Assembly: GCF_907164915.1 (NCBI RefSeq)
Contig: NC_061869.1
Coordinates: 46,993,771 to 47,057,770, forward strand
Length of the DNA: 64,000 nucleotides
Direction of reading: 5' to 3'
From: Impatiens glandulifera
Taxonomy: Eukaryota > Streptophyta > Magnoliopsida > Ericales > Balsaminaceae
The translations under genes and the position numbers were made by a program. Every line of letters begins with the position of its first letter. Position 1 is the stretch's first letter. Under the pieces are notes generated by a model that was given only the letters and a program-made list of their open reading frames with translations, was not told where the DNA came from and ran no database searches. This document shows positions 1 to 10,994 of the stretch, one piece after another.

Positions 1-650
1 ATCTCAAAATCGGTTTTATCCTAAGCGTATCCGATAGTATCTGAAGATCGGTTTTATCCAAGACATAACCAGTAGTATATCAAAATCGGTTTTATTCTAA
101 GCGTATCCGGTAGTATATTAAGATCGGTAGTATCTAAAGACGTAATCGGTAGTATCTCAAAATCGATTTTATCCTAAGCATATCCAGTAGTATCTCAAGA
201 TTGGTAGTATCTCAAGACATAACCAGTAGTATCTCAAAATTATTTTTATCCTAAGCGTATCCGGTAGTATCTCAAGACGTAACCAGTAGTATCTCAAAAT
301 TGGTTTTATCCTAAGTGTATCCAGTAGTATATCAAAGTCGGTTTTATCCTAAATCGGTTTTATCCTAGACGTAACCGGTAGTATCTTAAGGTCGGTAATA
401 TCTCAAAGTCGGTTTTATCCTAAGCGTATCCGGTAGTATCTCACATCCGGTAATATCTCAAAGTCAGTTTATCTCACACATAACTAGTAGTATCTCAGTT
501 CGGTTTTATCTAACGCGTAGCCGGTAGTATCTCTACTTCGGTTATATCTAAATCCGGTTATATCTCAACTTCGATTTTATCCTAAGTGCAACCGGTAGTA
601 TTTTAAATATCGGTTATCTAATGAAGCGTAGCCGGTAGTATGTATTCCAG
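1..650. repeat. Degenerate tandem array in the U3 of the left-edge LTR
   Basis: Diverged copies of a short phrase of the type 'CCGGTAGTATCTCAAAATCG' followed by 'GTTTTATCCTAAGCGTAT' alternate through the whole stretch, in unit lengths of roughly 30-60 bp. The array ends at about 650, where ordinary LTR sequence begins. It probably started outside the window. Confidence 0.85.
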
Positions 651-1647
651 GATTGTCACAAATATACCCGATAATTGCAAAAATAAGTTTTATACTACCT
701 CAGCCTTTTATTTCTATTTTGGTGCAAGTCTGATGAAGACTTCTTGAGAGTAGATGTCTTCCAACTTAATCTATATTGCCTTTTTAGTGCAAGTCTTATG
801 AAGACTTCTTAGGAGCAGATGTCTGTCAACATAATCCAATCTGCCAAATCATTAGAAGGCAAAATTGTATGTTGATTGCTCCTCGGAAATCATTAATCAA
901 TTTAATGTCAATCTTGACTTATTATTATTAGAGTACAGACAAGATCAAAGGATATCTCATCTGTTGTACTACTTTGAACTCCAACCAATCACGATCAAGA
1001 TAAGTGAACCATCAAACAAATATATCCGTTGAAGAAGAAAATTTATCTGTTTATATATTTGCCTACTTAAGAAGACAGAAGTCATCTGTTTTCACCACCG
1101 GTTTCACCTTTTAACCTTATAACCTTTGCAACCCGAATCCTTACTATCAAATCTCTCAAGCTTTCGAAATAGTGTGTGTTAGAAACTCAAGTGTATTACA
1201 ATATTACCTATTCTGTGTGAGTGGTGAGCATTGTAAGTTGACAGAATTTGTTTCTGTTCAACAGAGTGAGTTTATTGAAAGATCGAAAACAGACAGTAGT
1301 TAAGACTTGGTTGTTCGACTAAGTTTATGTACGTATTGTAAACAGATCAAATATTCTAGTGAATATCCTTATCAAAGGTTTGAGAAAAGGGGTGACGTAG
1401 GAACTTTATCTCCGAACATCCATAAATTATGTGTTGTGTCTTCTTTCCTTTACCATCCTCTAAACTGTTTATTCGTTTCTTCAAGTTGAAACAAACACTT
1501 CCGCACTTGAACTTGGTTCAAGAGTTTGTGACAACTTGCGAAGAATAGAGATCGATATTAACCTCTGACAAGGTTATTATCAACCAGCATGTGTGTAAGC
1601 TTCACCTTTGTGAGATCTAGTTTCCCTTGGAGATCCTGATCCTAACA
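1..1647 (+). mobile_element. Partial LTR of a Copia element, cut by the window edge
   Basis: Plus-sense LTR whose left end lies outside the window. Its right end is seen as GATCCTAACA near 1638-1647, the same 3' terminus as the LTRs at 42862-44120 (read on the minus strand) and 56953-58180. The interior holds the block found in several LTRs here (hairpin plus GGGTGACGTAGGA at about 1361-1428) and the stretch CCGCACTTGAACTTGGTTCA seen also at 44130. No PBS follows the right end. Instead a minus-strand Copia RNase H fragment starts there, so this is a solo or 3' LTR inserted into an older element. The U3 part is a tandem array (1-650). Confidence 0.7.
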
Positions 1648-1893
1648 CCAAGCATACTCATCATTCTACTGAAAATCTCAACTCCAAGAGGCTTCATAAG
1701 AATATATGCAGCTTGATAAACATAGTTTTCATATTCAAGTCTTATCTCCTTTTTCGTAATACTCTCGATTGAAGTGATAATGCGTATCGATGTGTTTACT
1801 TCAATCATGAAAAATAAGATTCCTTACTAGAGTTTGAGCAGACTTGTTGTCGATAAAAACTGTGGTTGCTTCTTTAGAAATATCTCACAAATA
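1648..1893 (-). pseudogene. Copia RNase H C-terminal fragment
   Basis: On the minus strand the sequence reads, across stops and a frame change, as the end of a Copia pol: VFIDNKSAQTL, then SKHIDTHYHF, then MKPLGVEIFSRMMSMLGV. These match the standard RNase H tail (DNKSAI...RSKHIDTRYHF...TKPL..). The right-hand boundary is the start of another LTR at 1894, and the left one is the inserted plus-sense LTR. It is a dead fragment of an old minus-strand element. Confidence 0.8.
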
Positions 1894-2150
1894 TGAAAAG
1901 TCAGTAGCAAATCAATTAATTAAACTAATTGATTTTCTAATTGACCGAGAATGGAAAGTTAGTAGCAAATCAATCAATTAGACAAATTGATTAAAGATTT
2001 GTTGTTGATTGTCAAATCAATTATATAATTTTATTGTTTAAATCATTTACTTTCTTGTAAATATAATTTTCACTATTTAAGCACTAGACTTCTTATGTAA
2101 TAATACACAAGCAATACACAAGTAATACAATATTCTCTCTTAAATTTCTA
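1894..2150 (+). mobile_element. Short LTR-like sequence with adjoining PBS
   Basis: A 257-bp AT-rich stretch begins TGAAAAGTCAGTAGC and has an internal partial duplication (AGTAGCAAATCAAT at about 1902 and 1961). It is followed at 2153-2164 by TAGTATTAGAGC, two changes from TGGTATCAGAGC, the initiator-Met tRNA primer site of plant Copia elements. This suggests the 5' LTR of a degenerate plus-strand Copia. The 3' end is not a clean CA. Confidence 0.45.
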
Positions 2151-2377
2151 AATAGTATTAGAGCGGGTTTATCCATCTTGAAGAAACTGATTCACAATTT
2201 TCTACTACCTCCTCCAACGGTGGAAATAACCATTGGAGGAGAACTCAAATGATTATATTATCTTATATTTCCTAAGTATCTTTTATCTATATTTTATCAC
2301 ACACTATGTTAAACAAGTGAGACATCATTGCACTCTATATCTCGATAGATTTATGTCCAAAAAAATTAAATTCTCAT

Positions 2378-2710
2378 TTGTCATCAACATCCAGCGACAC
2401 TCCGGCGATTCGAACGTCACTCACTGTCATATAAATTTAGCGACACTCCGACAATTCGAACGTCACTCGCTATCATTAACATCTAGCGACACTCTGGCGA
2501 TTCAAACGTCACTCGATGTCATCAACATCTAGCGATACTCCGGCGATTCAAACTGTCACTTGTTGTCATACATATCCAGCGACACTCCGAAGATTCGAAC
2601 GTCACTCGTTGTCATCAACATCTAGCGACACTCCGGCGATTCGAATATCACACGATGTCATCAACATCCAACAACACTCCGACGATTTAAACGTCACTCG
2701 CTGTCATCAA
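2378..2710. repeat. Tandem array of about 47-48 bp units
   Basis: About seven diverged copies of a unit built around CATCTAGCGACACTCCGGCG and ATTCGAACGTCACTCGCTGT. The apparent small reading frames across it are repeats, not genes. The array is followed at 2711 by AGTGGTATCAAAATGAGG, which resembles the PBS context of element C (58181 onward), so it may lie in the leader or LTR end of an old Copia element. Confidence 0.85.
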
Positions 2711-3239
2711 AGTGGTATCAAAATGAGGTTATTCGAAAGGAGAAGATGCTTAAGAACTTGGAGGCACCTTGGAGGGTTCTTGATAAGTTCTATGGAGGTT
2801 TCCAAAAGATGTCCAAGTTGGAGTTGTTGTTGTTATGAATGACTACCAAATTTGAGGTGGAAGAATTACGAGTTACTTAATGTCCAAGGATCAAACTAAG
2901 ATGGAATATTGTACACAATAATACAATAGAGAAGACATATTTGCAAGAGGTAAACAACATCATGAGAAAGAAGGTAGAGCAGTAAGACTTCTAAGTCTAT
3001 GTTGAAGACTAAAGAAAATGCGAAGTTTTCTGGTGTTAAGAGTAAGGATACTTCAGAAAAGCCTACTTAAAACTAAAGAAGCCTAATATAAAATAGCTTG
3101 GAAGACAAGAGATGGATCATTGCTGGTGAGCAACGTACTTTTGTTGTTATGGAAGAAGCAATTAAAAACGATGTGTATTCTCTATAAGGTACTCACAAGT
3201 ATTTTTAGTTATTATCTCCGAGGTCACTCAATATATATC

Positions 3240-3478
3240 AAAGTTATGACATCGTAGGCTTGGCCTCAAAGGCTTGTAAGAATTGGGTTAGAAATGAGTT
3301 TTTGGTGCAAAAATTTAACTCATGGTAATGCAAAGGAAGTTGGATCCAACGACAAAGAAATTTTCTTTGTTGGATTTTCAGAGAATGTCAAAGGGTATAG
3401 AGTTTTGCTGGAAGAAGGTGGATATAATGTTATTCTATATCAAGATGTGAAGTTTGACAAGCTAGATCACACACAATG
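3240..3478 (+). pseudogene. Copia pol remnant (segment after the integrase core)
   Basis: The plus-strand frame from about 3294 contains EIFFVGFSENVKGYRVLL and then DVKFDK. This is the conserved Copia segment after the integrase core (G(I/F)F(L/V)GYS...KGYR...RDVxFDE). No intact protein surrounds it. From 2711 to 3240 and from 3480 to 4280 I see only scattered codon-like stretches and no RT motifs, so most of this element has decayed beyond recognition. Confidence 0.7.
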
Positions 3479-4280
3479 AAGACACAAGTAGTGATTCAAG
3501 GGAAATCACAACTCGAGGTGGAGATATGTCATTAAAAATGTATAATGCCGAAGGAGAATTGTCATGGGACAATTGATATTTCTTCTAATGTTGGGGAGTA
3601 GGATGATCTTGGTGAAGAGGTTTCATTGGCCATGGATGAAGAAAAGAATGGTACACAACAAATCTTATAAAAAATGCATTTACTGATGACATCATTGTCG
3701 ACGTGTTGAAAGGCAATCCTTCAGGCCAAAATTGTTAGATTGCATTGAATTGGCAGGTGATTGAGGATTGACATATTGCTAGTTAACACGCAATATGAAT
3801 GAAAGACCAAGAAGAGGAATACCAATGGAAGACACTTATAAATTTAGGTGGAGACATCATGAAGCAACTCTTAAAAGAACCAAGAAGAAATGCTTACATT
3901 ATCTTTCAATGTGAGAAGATAAATAAGACTTTGAATGAGTTTCCTAGTCAAAAAAAAGGGTCAAGATGAGAGGTTCGGTCAATTCAAAGGCGAATGAGAT
4001 CATTGAATTAGCATCTGATGCGAGAAGATGAATGAGACCTTGAATGTGATTCCTAGTCATGAAAAATGAGCTAGATAAGAGGCTCTATCAATTCAAATGG
4101 AAGGACAATCGCGATTTCTTTAGAAGAAACTATGAAGCATGGTAAAAACAATTGAAGACAATTAGAGAAGTATGCGGTTCAAAGTTGGTTGAGTGTGCAA
4201 AGTTCAAGGCACAATGGGTGTAAATGTTTGGCTAGATCTTGAGATTGAGTAAAGAGATGTCTCTAGATTCCTAATTATTT

Positions 4281-4645
4281 AGACGATGTAAGTTGTCTTG
4301 GGTCTTCTCGACTTTCGAACAATATCTTACTTTGATAAAGTAGACGACGAATGTTTGTCTAGGATGTCATCGATTTCGACAGATATCTGATTTTGAAAAA
4401 ATAGACGATGGATGTTTGTCTTGACACTTCTCGGCTTCGATTAATATATTATTTTGATGAAGTAGATGATGGATGTTCGTTTTAGGTATCCTCGGTTTCG
4501 ATAGATACCATATTTTGAAGAAGTAGACGATGGAAGTTCGTCTTGGGTCTTCCCGGCTTTCGATTGGTATCTTATTTTGAGGAGAAAGTGATGTAAGTTC
4601 ATTTTGGGTGTTCTCAGTTTTCGACAGATAATAAATTTTGAAAAG
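4281..4645. repeat. Tandem array of 61-bp units
   Basis: About six copies of a 61-bp unit, seen from the recurring start GTCTTGGGTCTTCTCGGCTT and end GTAGACGATGGATGTTC at 4295, 4357, 4418 and onward. The minus-strand open frames of 60-116 codons across this stretch are products of the repeat and are not called as genes. Confidence 0.85.
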
Positions 4646-4657
4646 GAAAAAGACATA

Positions 4658-5060
4658 TAGAGGAAGGCGAATCAAGACGAAGGCAGGTGTTAAGAAAAAA
4701 AATATAAGTTTCTTCAACTACTTTCTTTTCACTCCCTTGATACTTATGATTAGGTAATTCCACAATTTGTGAAGATACATTCCATATGTATGTGTCATCT
4801 TTCATGATGATGTTATTCTTGAATATTTACGTAATTAGTCAGTTTGTATATTCCAGAGACAAGAACAAGACAAAGAGAGTGAGGTGAATCAAGACGAAGG
4901 CAAGTGTTAGAAGAAAAAGTTCATTTTCTTCAACTACTTTCTCTTCAATCCCTAGATACCTAGGTTTAGGTATTTCCAACATTGTTTAAGATACATTTAA
5001 TATGTATGTACCATCTTTGATGATGATGATGTTTTTGAAGGTTTATATAATCTGTTAGAT
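4658..5060. repeat. Direct duplication of about 200 bp
   Basis: Two diverged direct copies (about 4658-4850 and 4874-5060) share GAATCAAGACGAAGGCA, TTCTTCAACTACTTTCT and TTTGATGATGATG-type segments. No coding potential is seen. From 5061 to 5550 I see nothing I can name. Confidence 0.6.
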
Positions 5061-5550
5061 TATAAATCTTAATTTGAAAAAACAATGTGTAACCTGTTAT
5101 ATGTGATATAGTGGTTGACTTATGCGGCCTAAAGCCCCCTTGGTTTTACTCTTATAGAATGTGTTTACCACGCTAAAGTTCGATGTGGGGTATTATATCG
5201 AGAGGAGCATAATTGAGCATAAAGAAGTTGTTACCAAGAAGGTGACAATGTTGCTGAAATGATAGCGGTTCCTGGATTTGGGAGCTATGGGACTTTGCTT
5301 GTTGACAAAGAAAATTATAAAAGAAAAGACGGAGATAACTTTTAAATCAAGGTGGAGTGTTGAGAATGGATATACAAATATTATAAATGTGGTATATTCA
5401 TGATACACAATCTTAGTACAAGGAAATGCTATATTCAACAAAAGGAAACTATATCTTTTGGTGTATAATCTTGACATTATGAAATAAGATTAACACAAAA
5501 AGAAATTAGATCTTTTATTATGGAAATAAAATTAAGAAATATTGTAAGAA

Positions 5551-5840
5551 TATTTTGGAAGCTCTTTGAGAGATTTGCACAAGATATTGATGTTGACCTA
5601 ATTGAGACTTATTTAAAGGTGCAGTCAGGCACTTTAGAAAGCCAAGTCTTTGCCTTGAGAGCATCGATTCCTTGTGAGTTGTGTGTGAGATTTAATATTT
5701 TGGAAGCTCTTTAAGAGATTTGTACAAGATATTGATATTGACCTAATTGAGACTTATTTAAAGGTGCAGTCAGACACTTTAGAAAGCCAAGTCTTTGCTT
5801 TGAGAGCATCAATTTCTTGTGAGTTGTGTGTGAGATTTAA
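5551..5840. repeat. Tandem duplication of a 145-bp unit
   Basis: Two adjacent copies (5551-5695 and 5696-5840) differ at only a handful of positions and begin TATTTTGGAAGCTCTTT. The following sequence (5841-6040) looks like the 3' part of a plus-sense Copia LTR: GTGGACGTAGGC, CCGAACCACCAATAAATATT, then TTTCGTTTCCGCA. The duplication therefore probably sits inside an old LTR. Confidence 0.75.
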
Positions 5841-6039
5841 TTATGAGAGAAATATTGTAATACTCATATAACAATCTTGATAATAAAGTTGATATCCTCT
5901 TGTGCTTTGAAAGTGGACGTAGGCCTGTTTTGACCGAACCACCAATAAATATTGTGTATGCGTTCTTTAGTTTGCTTTCTTTCGTTTCCGCAATTATTCG
6001 ATGTTGTTGTTGTTTTTGAATTAAGGGATACTTCATCTC

Positions 6040-7216
6040 CTGGTATCTCAACAAGTGATTGATTTGCTATTGAATTTCCATATTTGAGAGATAATTCTAC
6101 AGCTTCATTCTTTAACAAACATATTTTCTTCAACATTCCTTTTAGCCAGATTGCGTGACAAGTGCATATTATCATTGCGACATATTCAGCTTCACAAGAT
6201 GATAGCGAGGCTATCAATTGTTTCTTCAAACTCCGCAAAATTTCAATACACCCCATAAAAAACAAAAACCCAATTGTGCTATTCTGATCAACTATATTTC
6301 GCAAAATCACTATTGAATATCCAACAAGTTGAAATTCTTTGGACGATGAATAAAGTAGTCCAAAATTAATTGTACCTTTCAAATATCTCAATATCCTTTT
6401 TTCTGCCTTCATGTGCACCTCCATGAATCAATTAATAATTCTCACTATAAAAAGAATATCCGGCCAAGTACATTTCAAATACTATATAGATCCAACAAGA
6501 GATTTGAACAGTGTGAGATCCATATTTTTTCCCTTTTCATTCTTATTTAATTTAGCTCCAACCTCCATACGGGTAACCAACGATTTGGTATTCGACAAAC
6601 TGAATCTATCTAGAACTTCCTTCACATATGTTTATTTCCCAACAAAAATTCCATCATCTGGTTGGCGCACTTCTAATTCGAGGTAAATGACATTAGAAAA
6701 TATTTGTAATCTCAAATTCTCGGGCCATATCATTCTTGAAATCTTCAAAAAGACTCAAATTATTTCATGTAAAAATAATATCATCCACGTAAGACAAAAG
6801 AACTAACAATCTCCATTTTATCCATTTTAAATAAAGTGCATACTCATGTGGACATGATTTGTTTTCAACACACATGAAAACTTTCTGGTCCTTCTGATTC
6901 TTCTTTGCTTGAACCTTTCGACCATAAATCTGAGTCAGCTTCTCCCATATTTCTTTAGCAGAGGAATAAGACTTGATCTCGTAGAATATGTTCATGTTAA
7001 TCGATTGATACAGAATATTTTTGGCCACATTTTCCAGGTTGTTGGTCATCTATCCTCAGTAGTCCACTCACATGTTGGCTTCGAAATTTTTATAGGGTCA
7101 TCGGTAATGAGGCTCCACATGTCACAATCAAGAACAATCAAGTGAGCTTGCATTCTCATCATCCAATAGTCGTAGTTATCTCTTGACAGAATAGAGATCT
7201 CGTTGATGATAGACAT
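6040..7216 (-). pseudogene. Internally deleted Copia polyprotein (element E)
   Basis: The minus strand starts at an ATG at 7216 with a gag N terminus (NYDYWMMRMQAHL, LDCDMWSLITD), then the gag motif AKEIWEKLTQIYG near 6950. It passes directly into reverse transcriptase (YVDDIIFT near 6770), the RT-RNase H connection (DGIFVGK, TYVKEVLDRF, SLVGSI) and RNase H (RILRYLKGTINFGLLY, SSCEAEYVA). Protease and integrase are missing, so an internal deletion joined gag to RT. Several stops and one frameshift confirm that it is dead. Upstream lie a PBS and the 5' LTR in the expected order. Confidence 0.85.
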
Positions 7217-7249
7217 GATTCAAGTTCTTGAGGCTTGAGAATAGAAACA

Positions 7250-7264
7250 GGGATCTGATATCAA
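7250..7264 (-). other. Primer-binding-site remnant of element E
   Basis: On the minus strand the bases just after the LTR end read TGATATCAGATCCC, close to TGGTATCAGAGCC, the initiator-Met tRNA primer site of Copia elements. It sits between the LTR boundary at 7266 and the gag ATG at 7216. Confidence 0.65.
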
Positions 7265-7265
7265 T

Positions 7266-9302
7266 TGATAGGATCGGCGTAATCAATAGAGACAGGGGTC
7301 TGGCTATTGATGACGGCTTCGGATAAACGGTTTGATAGAAATCCTGTTAGGGATTTAAATCACTTTCTATTCTTCACAAACCCTTGTAAACTCTTTAACG
7401 ATTCAAGTGCGGAAACGTTTGCTTAGGTTTGAAGTTAAGAACCAAAGAATGAGAAGATGACAAAATGTAAATAACACAACAGTTTGTTTATGCATGTTCG
7501 GAGAAAACTCTCCTACGTCATCCATTCTTCCAACCACCGGAAGGATTCACTATACGTTTCTTAGAATCAAATACAGTTGCACGATTAACTCACTGTTGAA
7601 CAGAACAGGATTTGTTCAACTTACACTATATTGAAGTATATCACTTAGCTAAAACAATGCTTTGATTCTAACTCTCTCTTGATAAACACACAGTAAAGAA
7701 AGAAAGCAACTCTTTCGTATATCAGATTGTATGTTCGCGTATGATTCTCTGAGTATCGATAGATCGATATATGTGTTATTCATCTGTGGTCCTTTAAGAT
7801 CTTTAAATAGAGAGCATGTACCAACGGTCGAATCTTCCATAATGACACGTGGTGAGCTTCCAGGAACGCCTCCATAGTACACAACAGACTCTGAGCACCA
7901 GGATTGTGGTCGTACCAATCTGGTAGTGCGCCAAATATTCTTCTAGGATATTCCTGCAAGAAACAAGTAGTGGAAGAATATTTTCTTATGTGGAATTAAT
8001 CAATTGGTTGCAACTGGCTGTCGTACTAATCTTCACTGGAAAGTGGAGTAGGAGTAGCGTACAACTTGTTGATCGTGGGTAGACGGGTGCTAGCTTCAAG
8101 CAACTACTTAAGCATGGCATTAGTTGTTTTTCACATAGATGACCTCGTCTAATAAAATTAGACGCCTACATCTAATAGTAGGATCCATTAGACCACCTGG
8201 TCTAATGGGATTAGACGACACGTCTAATTACGGTTCCCTGCAGACTATTCTGAAGGAGTTAGATTGCACGTCTAACTCTCATCTGTTAGACGACACGTCT
8301 AACTACGTCTCCCTTTAGACTAATCTGAAGGAGTTAGACTGCACGTCTAACTCTCATACGTTAGACTACACGTCTAATTATGTATCTGTTAGACTGCACG
8401 TCTAACTACGTCTGTTAGAATGTACGTCTAACTACGTATCAGTTAGACTACACGTCTAACTACGTATCTGTTACACTCCACGTCTAACTCTCATTTCTTA
8501 GAGGACACGTCTAACTACGTCTCCCTTTAGACTAATCTAAAGGAGTTAGACTGCACGTCTAACTCTCACACGTTAGACTGCACATCTAACTACGCATCCC
8601 TTCAGACTTATCTAAAGGAGTTAGACTGCATGTCTAAGTACGTATCCCTTCAGACTAATCTGAAGGAGTTAGACTGCACATTTAACTCTCATACGTTAGA
8701 CTGCACGTCTAACTACGCATCCCTTCAGACTAATCTGAAGGAGTTAGACTGCACATTTAACTCTCATACGTTATACTGAATGTCTAACTACGCATCCCTT
8801 CAGACTAACCTGAAGGAGTTAGACTTCACGTCTAACTCTCATACGTTAGACTGCACGTCTAACTCTCATACGTTAGACTGCACGTCTAACTACATCTGTT
8901 AGACTGCACGTCTAACTACGTATTTATTAGATTGCACGTTTAACTACGTATATGTTAGACTGCATGTCTAACTGTGTATCTGTTAGACTGCACATCTAAC
9001 TACGTATATGTTAGACTGCACGTCTAACTATGTCTGTTAGACTGCACGTCTAACTACGTATCTGTTAGACTGCACGTCTAACTACATATCTGATAGACTG
9101 TACGTCTAACTACGTATCTGTTAGATTGCACGTCTGACTATGTCAATTAGACTTCACGTCTAACTACGTCTTTGAATGCATCTAATGGCTAATCAGTCTA
9201 ATGAACCTCATTCATACTTAGTCTAATGTAACATGTTTTCGTTACACCTGCACCAAAAACGATTAGACGACTTAGATTAAGTTTTATACACACTCATTAT
9301 CA
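7266..9302 (-). mobile_element. 5' LTR of Copia element E
   Basis: Read on the minus strand, the LTR starts TGATAATGAGTGTGTATAAA, has GGTGCAGG about 50 bp in (the same placement as GTGCAGG in the LTRs of elements A and C), and ends GCCGATCCTATCA next to the PBS. The plus-strand stretch 7485-7551 carries the block TCCTACGTCATCC shared by six LTRs in the window. Length is about 2.04 kb, of which about 1 kb is a tandem array in U3. Only this LTR is seen; the 3' copy is lost. Confidence 0.75.
8131..9175. repeat. Tandem array of short palindromes in U3 of element E
   Basis: Dozens of copies of GTTAGACTGCACGTCTAAC (7-bp inverted arms, 5-base centre) are separated by TACGTATCT or CTCATAC spacers. 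Interspersed is a second perfect palindrome, CCTTCAGACTAATCTGAAGG. The short form repeats about every 26-28 bp and the composite form at about 60-90 bp. Many units differ by single substitutions. Confidence 0.9.
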
Positions 9303-9959
9303 AAATTCCAATAGTCAAAATACTTTGACACTTAGTCAAAATAATTTGACCGAACACCATCGTCTTTAGGTAATTCCAATAAATTAACTAGAATCTCTGC
9401 CCAGCCCTGCCCAGCCCAAAACTACTAGCACGAGCTTCTAACGTGGTAATCTCTAACAATATGATGTCATCCCAGCAAGAGATGATTGGAAAAAACGTTT
9501 CATAAGGCTGACGTACACCATTCACAAATACACCATCTAGGTAGCAAATCTGAAGTAAGGAATGAGAAACATGTTAGTAAATATTTCATATCTATAAATC
9601 TTATACAAGAGAGTAATTATTTACTAATAAAAGGGTTAGAGGTCCATCAAAATATGGATTTTTTTCTTTTTTTCTTTTTCTTTTTCTTTCCAACTTCTTA
9701 CACTTTCAACCAATCGCTGTAGTGTAAAGTGGCACCAGTTCAGGTTCTTTATGTTATCAACATCAATTAAAGATTTGAGAATTTTGAACCTGAATTAATA
9801 GAATACATGTGTAAGTATTCACAAATACAATTAGATATATAATAGGTTAAATACATGTTTACCTAACTCGTGAATTTTGAACTGGATATAAGAAACTTGA
9901 GACAACAAAGTCGATTTTGAAATCGTTGTCTACACTTGTGTTACATAATATCTTGGGTA
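9303..9959. other. Stretch without a recognised gene
   Basis: AT-rich sequence flanking the LTR, with a pyrimidine run at 9660-9690 and a short direct repeat CTGCCCAGCC near 9400. I see no gene, no structured RNA and no clear element ends. Confidence 0.5.
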
Positions 9960-10810
9960 TTATAGAACATGTTTCAGGAGCTGAAGTTGATTCTTCCCGC
10001 TCCATCTCGTCTTCCAATCCCTCAAGAAATTAAAAAAAGCAGGGTCTTTATTCTTGTCCGCCCCAGCGGACTCAACTACGTTCATTGGCCCTCTCGGGAG
10101 GTTCAGCACGAGATGGACGAGGTCTTCATCAAAAAGGATCTCATCACCGTTGGCCAATACCAGAGAACCCTTATCAGGGTCGAAACATTTGACTACGTGT
10201 TTAGAAAAATGACCCAGGCAATTGGAGACACCCAATGTAAGAAAAGAACCAAATCCGAATTCCTTCACAACTTCCTTCCATTCTACGCTCAATTTAGGAA
10301 TTATGTGAAAAAGGTCATGAGGGGATGATCTTGTTAGAAATGCCACTTTCCTTTTTTTATAGTTTTGGTTTTTTGGGGAGATGGTGGTAAATCTTCATCG
10401 ACAGGTATACTTGTATCAATATCAGTAGCTTCGACAGCAACTATAGAAACTGATTCATTAGTCGATGACTTCGTATTCGTATTCGTTTTCGCCTTCGTAT
10501 CCGCTTCATCTTCATATTTCTCTTCCTCTTCCTTTCATATTTATTCATGTAAAACCTACAACGCATTATTTTTAGTGGGAGAATATAAATCAGTATTTCA
10601 CAAAAGAAATGTAATGAATGGGTTTAATATTAATCAAAAAACTTTAAACACAATATGAATCAAAATAACCTACTTCTCCGGTCTATCGTCGGCGTTGTCG
10701 TTGGATACAAGATTGGGGGCGGTTTCGTTTATGCTCTAAAAAACTGCCAAGACAATCTCTCGGTAGTCGGAAGTATCCACTTGCATGTTGTTGCGTTCGT
10801 TTTCTGACAT
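9960..10810 (-). pseudogene. Decayed plant mobile-domain-like gene fragment
   Basis: The minus strand has a plausible start ATG at 10810 (MSENERNNMQVDT...), a stop after 24 codons, and a possible intron (GTAGGT near 10680 to TTGTAG near 10556). An acidic/lysine-rich stretch (EEEEKYEDEADTKAK) follows, then after a one-base frameshift near 10350 a 127-aa open segment. That segment reads RSSPHDLFHIIPKL, VKEFGFGSFLTL, VKCFDPDKGSLVL and EDLVHLVLNLPRGP. The pattern fits the N-terminal domain of plant MULE/Ulp1-associated or plant mobile-domain proteins (SPY..LI..L...QK..V.EIGFGGLL...FDP....L.LPNG). The C-terminal remainder is absent. Either an old host gene or one carried by a transposon. Confidence 0.6.
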
Positions 10811-10960
10811 TTTCTAAGAAATCCTTGTAGAATAGAAGAAAACTCTAGGGTTTCAACGTTCAAACAATAAAGATAATCGCTGAGAGATAGAGAAAGAATA
10901 TGAACAGTTTCGTGTGAAAATGAAGTGTGAGATTTGCAGCGGGAAAAATATGTTTTAATC

Positions 10961-10970
10961 CTTTATAAAG
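10961..10970 (-). promoter_or_regulatory. TATA box of the mobile-domain-like pseudogene
   Basis: CTTTATAAAG lies about 150 bp upstream of the ATG at 10810. It is followed downstream by a CT-rich leader (TTCTTTCTCTATCTCTCAG) and ACCCTAGAGTTTTC, a typical plant 5' leader. This suggests a once-functional promoter. Confidence 0.6.
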
Positions 10971-10994
10971 CGATTTTAACTTCACAGAAATTAT

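Noticed and set aside
2233..2842. Two plus-strand frames (99 and 108 codons) with Ser/Thr/His-rich repeats
   Set aside because: They translate the 47-48-bp tandem array; repeat composition, not a protein family.
8131..9175. CRISPR-like array
   Set aside because: Regular palindromic repeats, but spacers are themselves repeats, there are no cas genes, and the context is a plant LTR.
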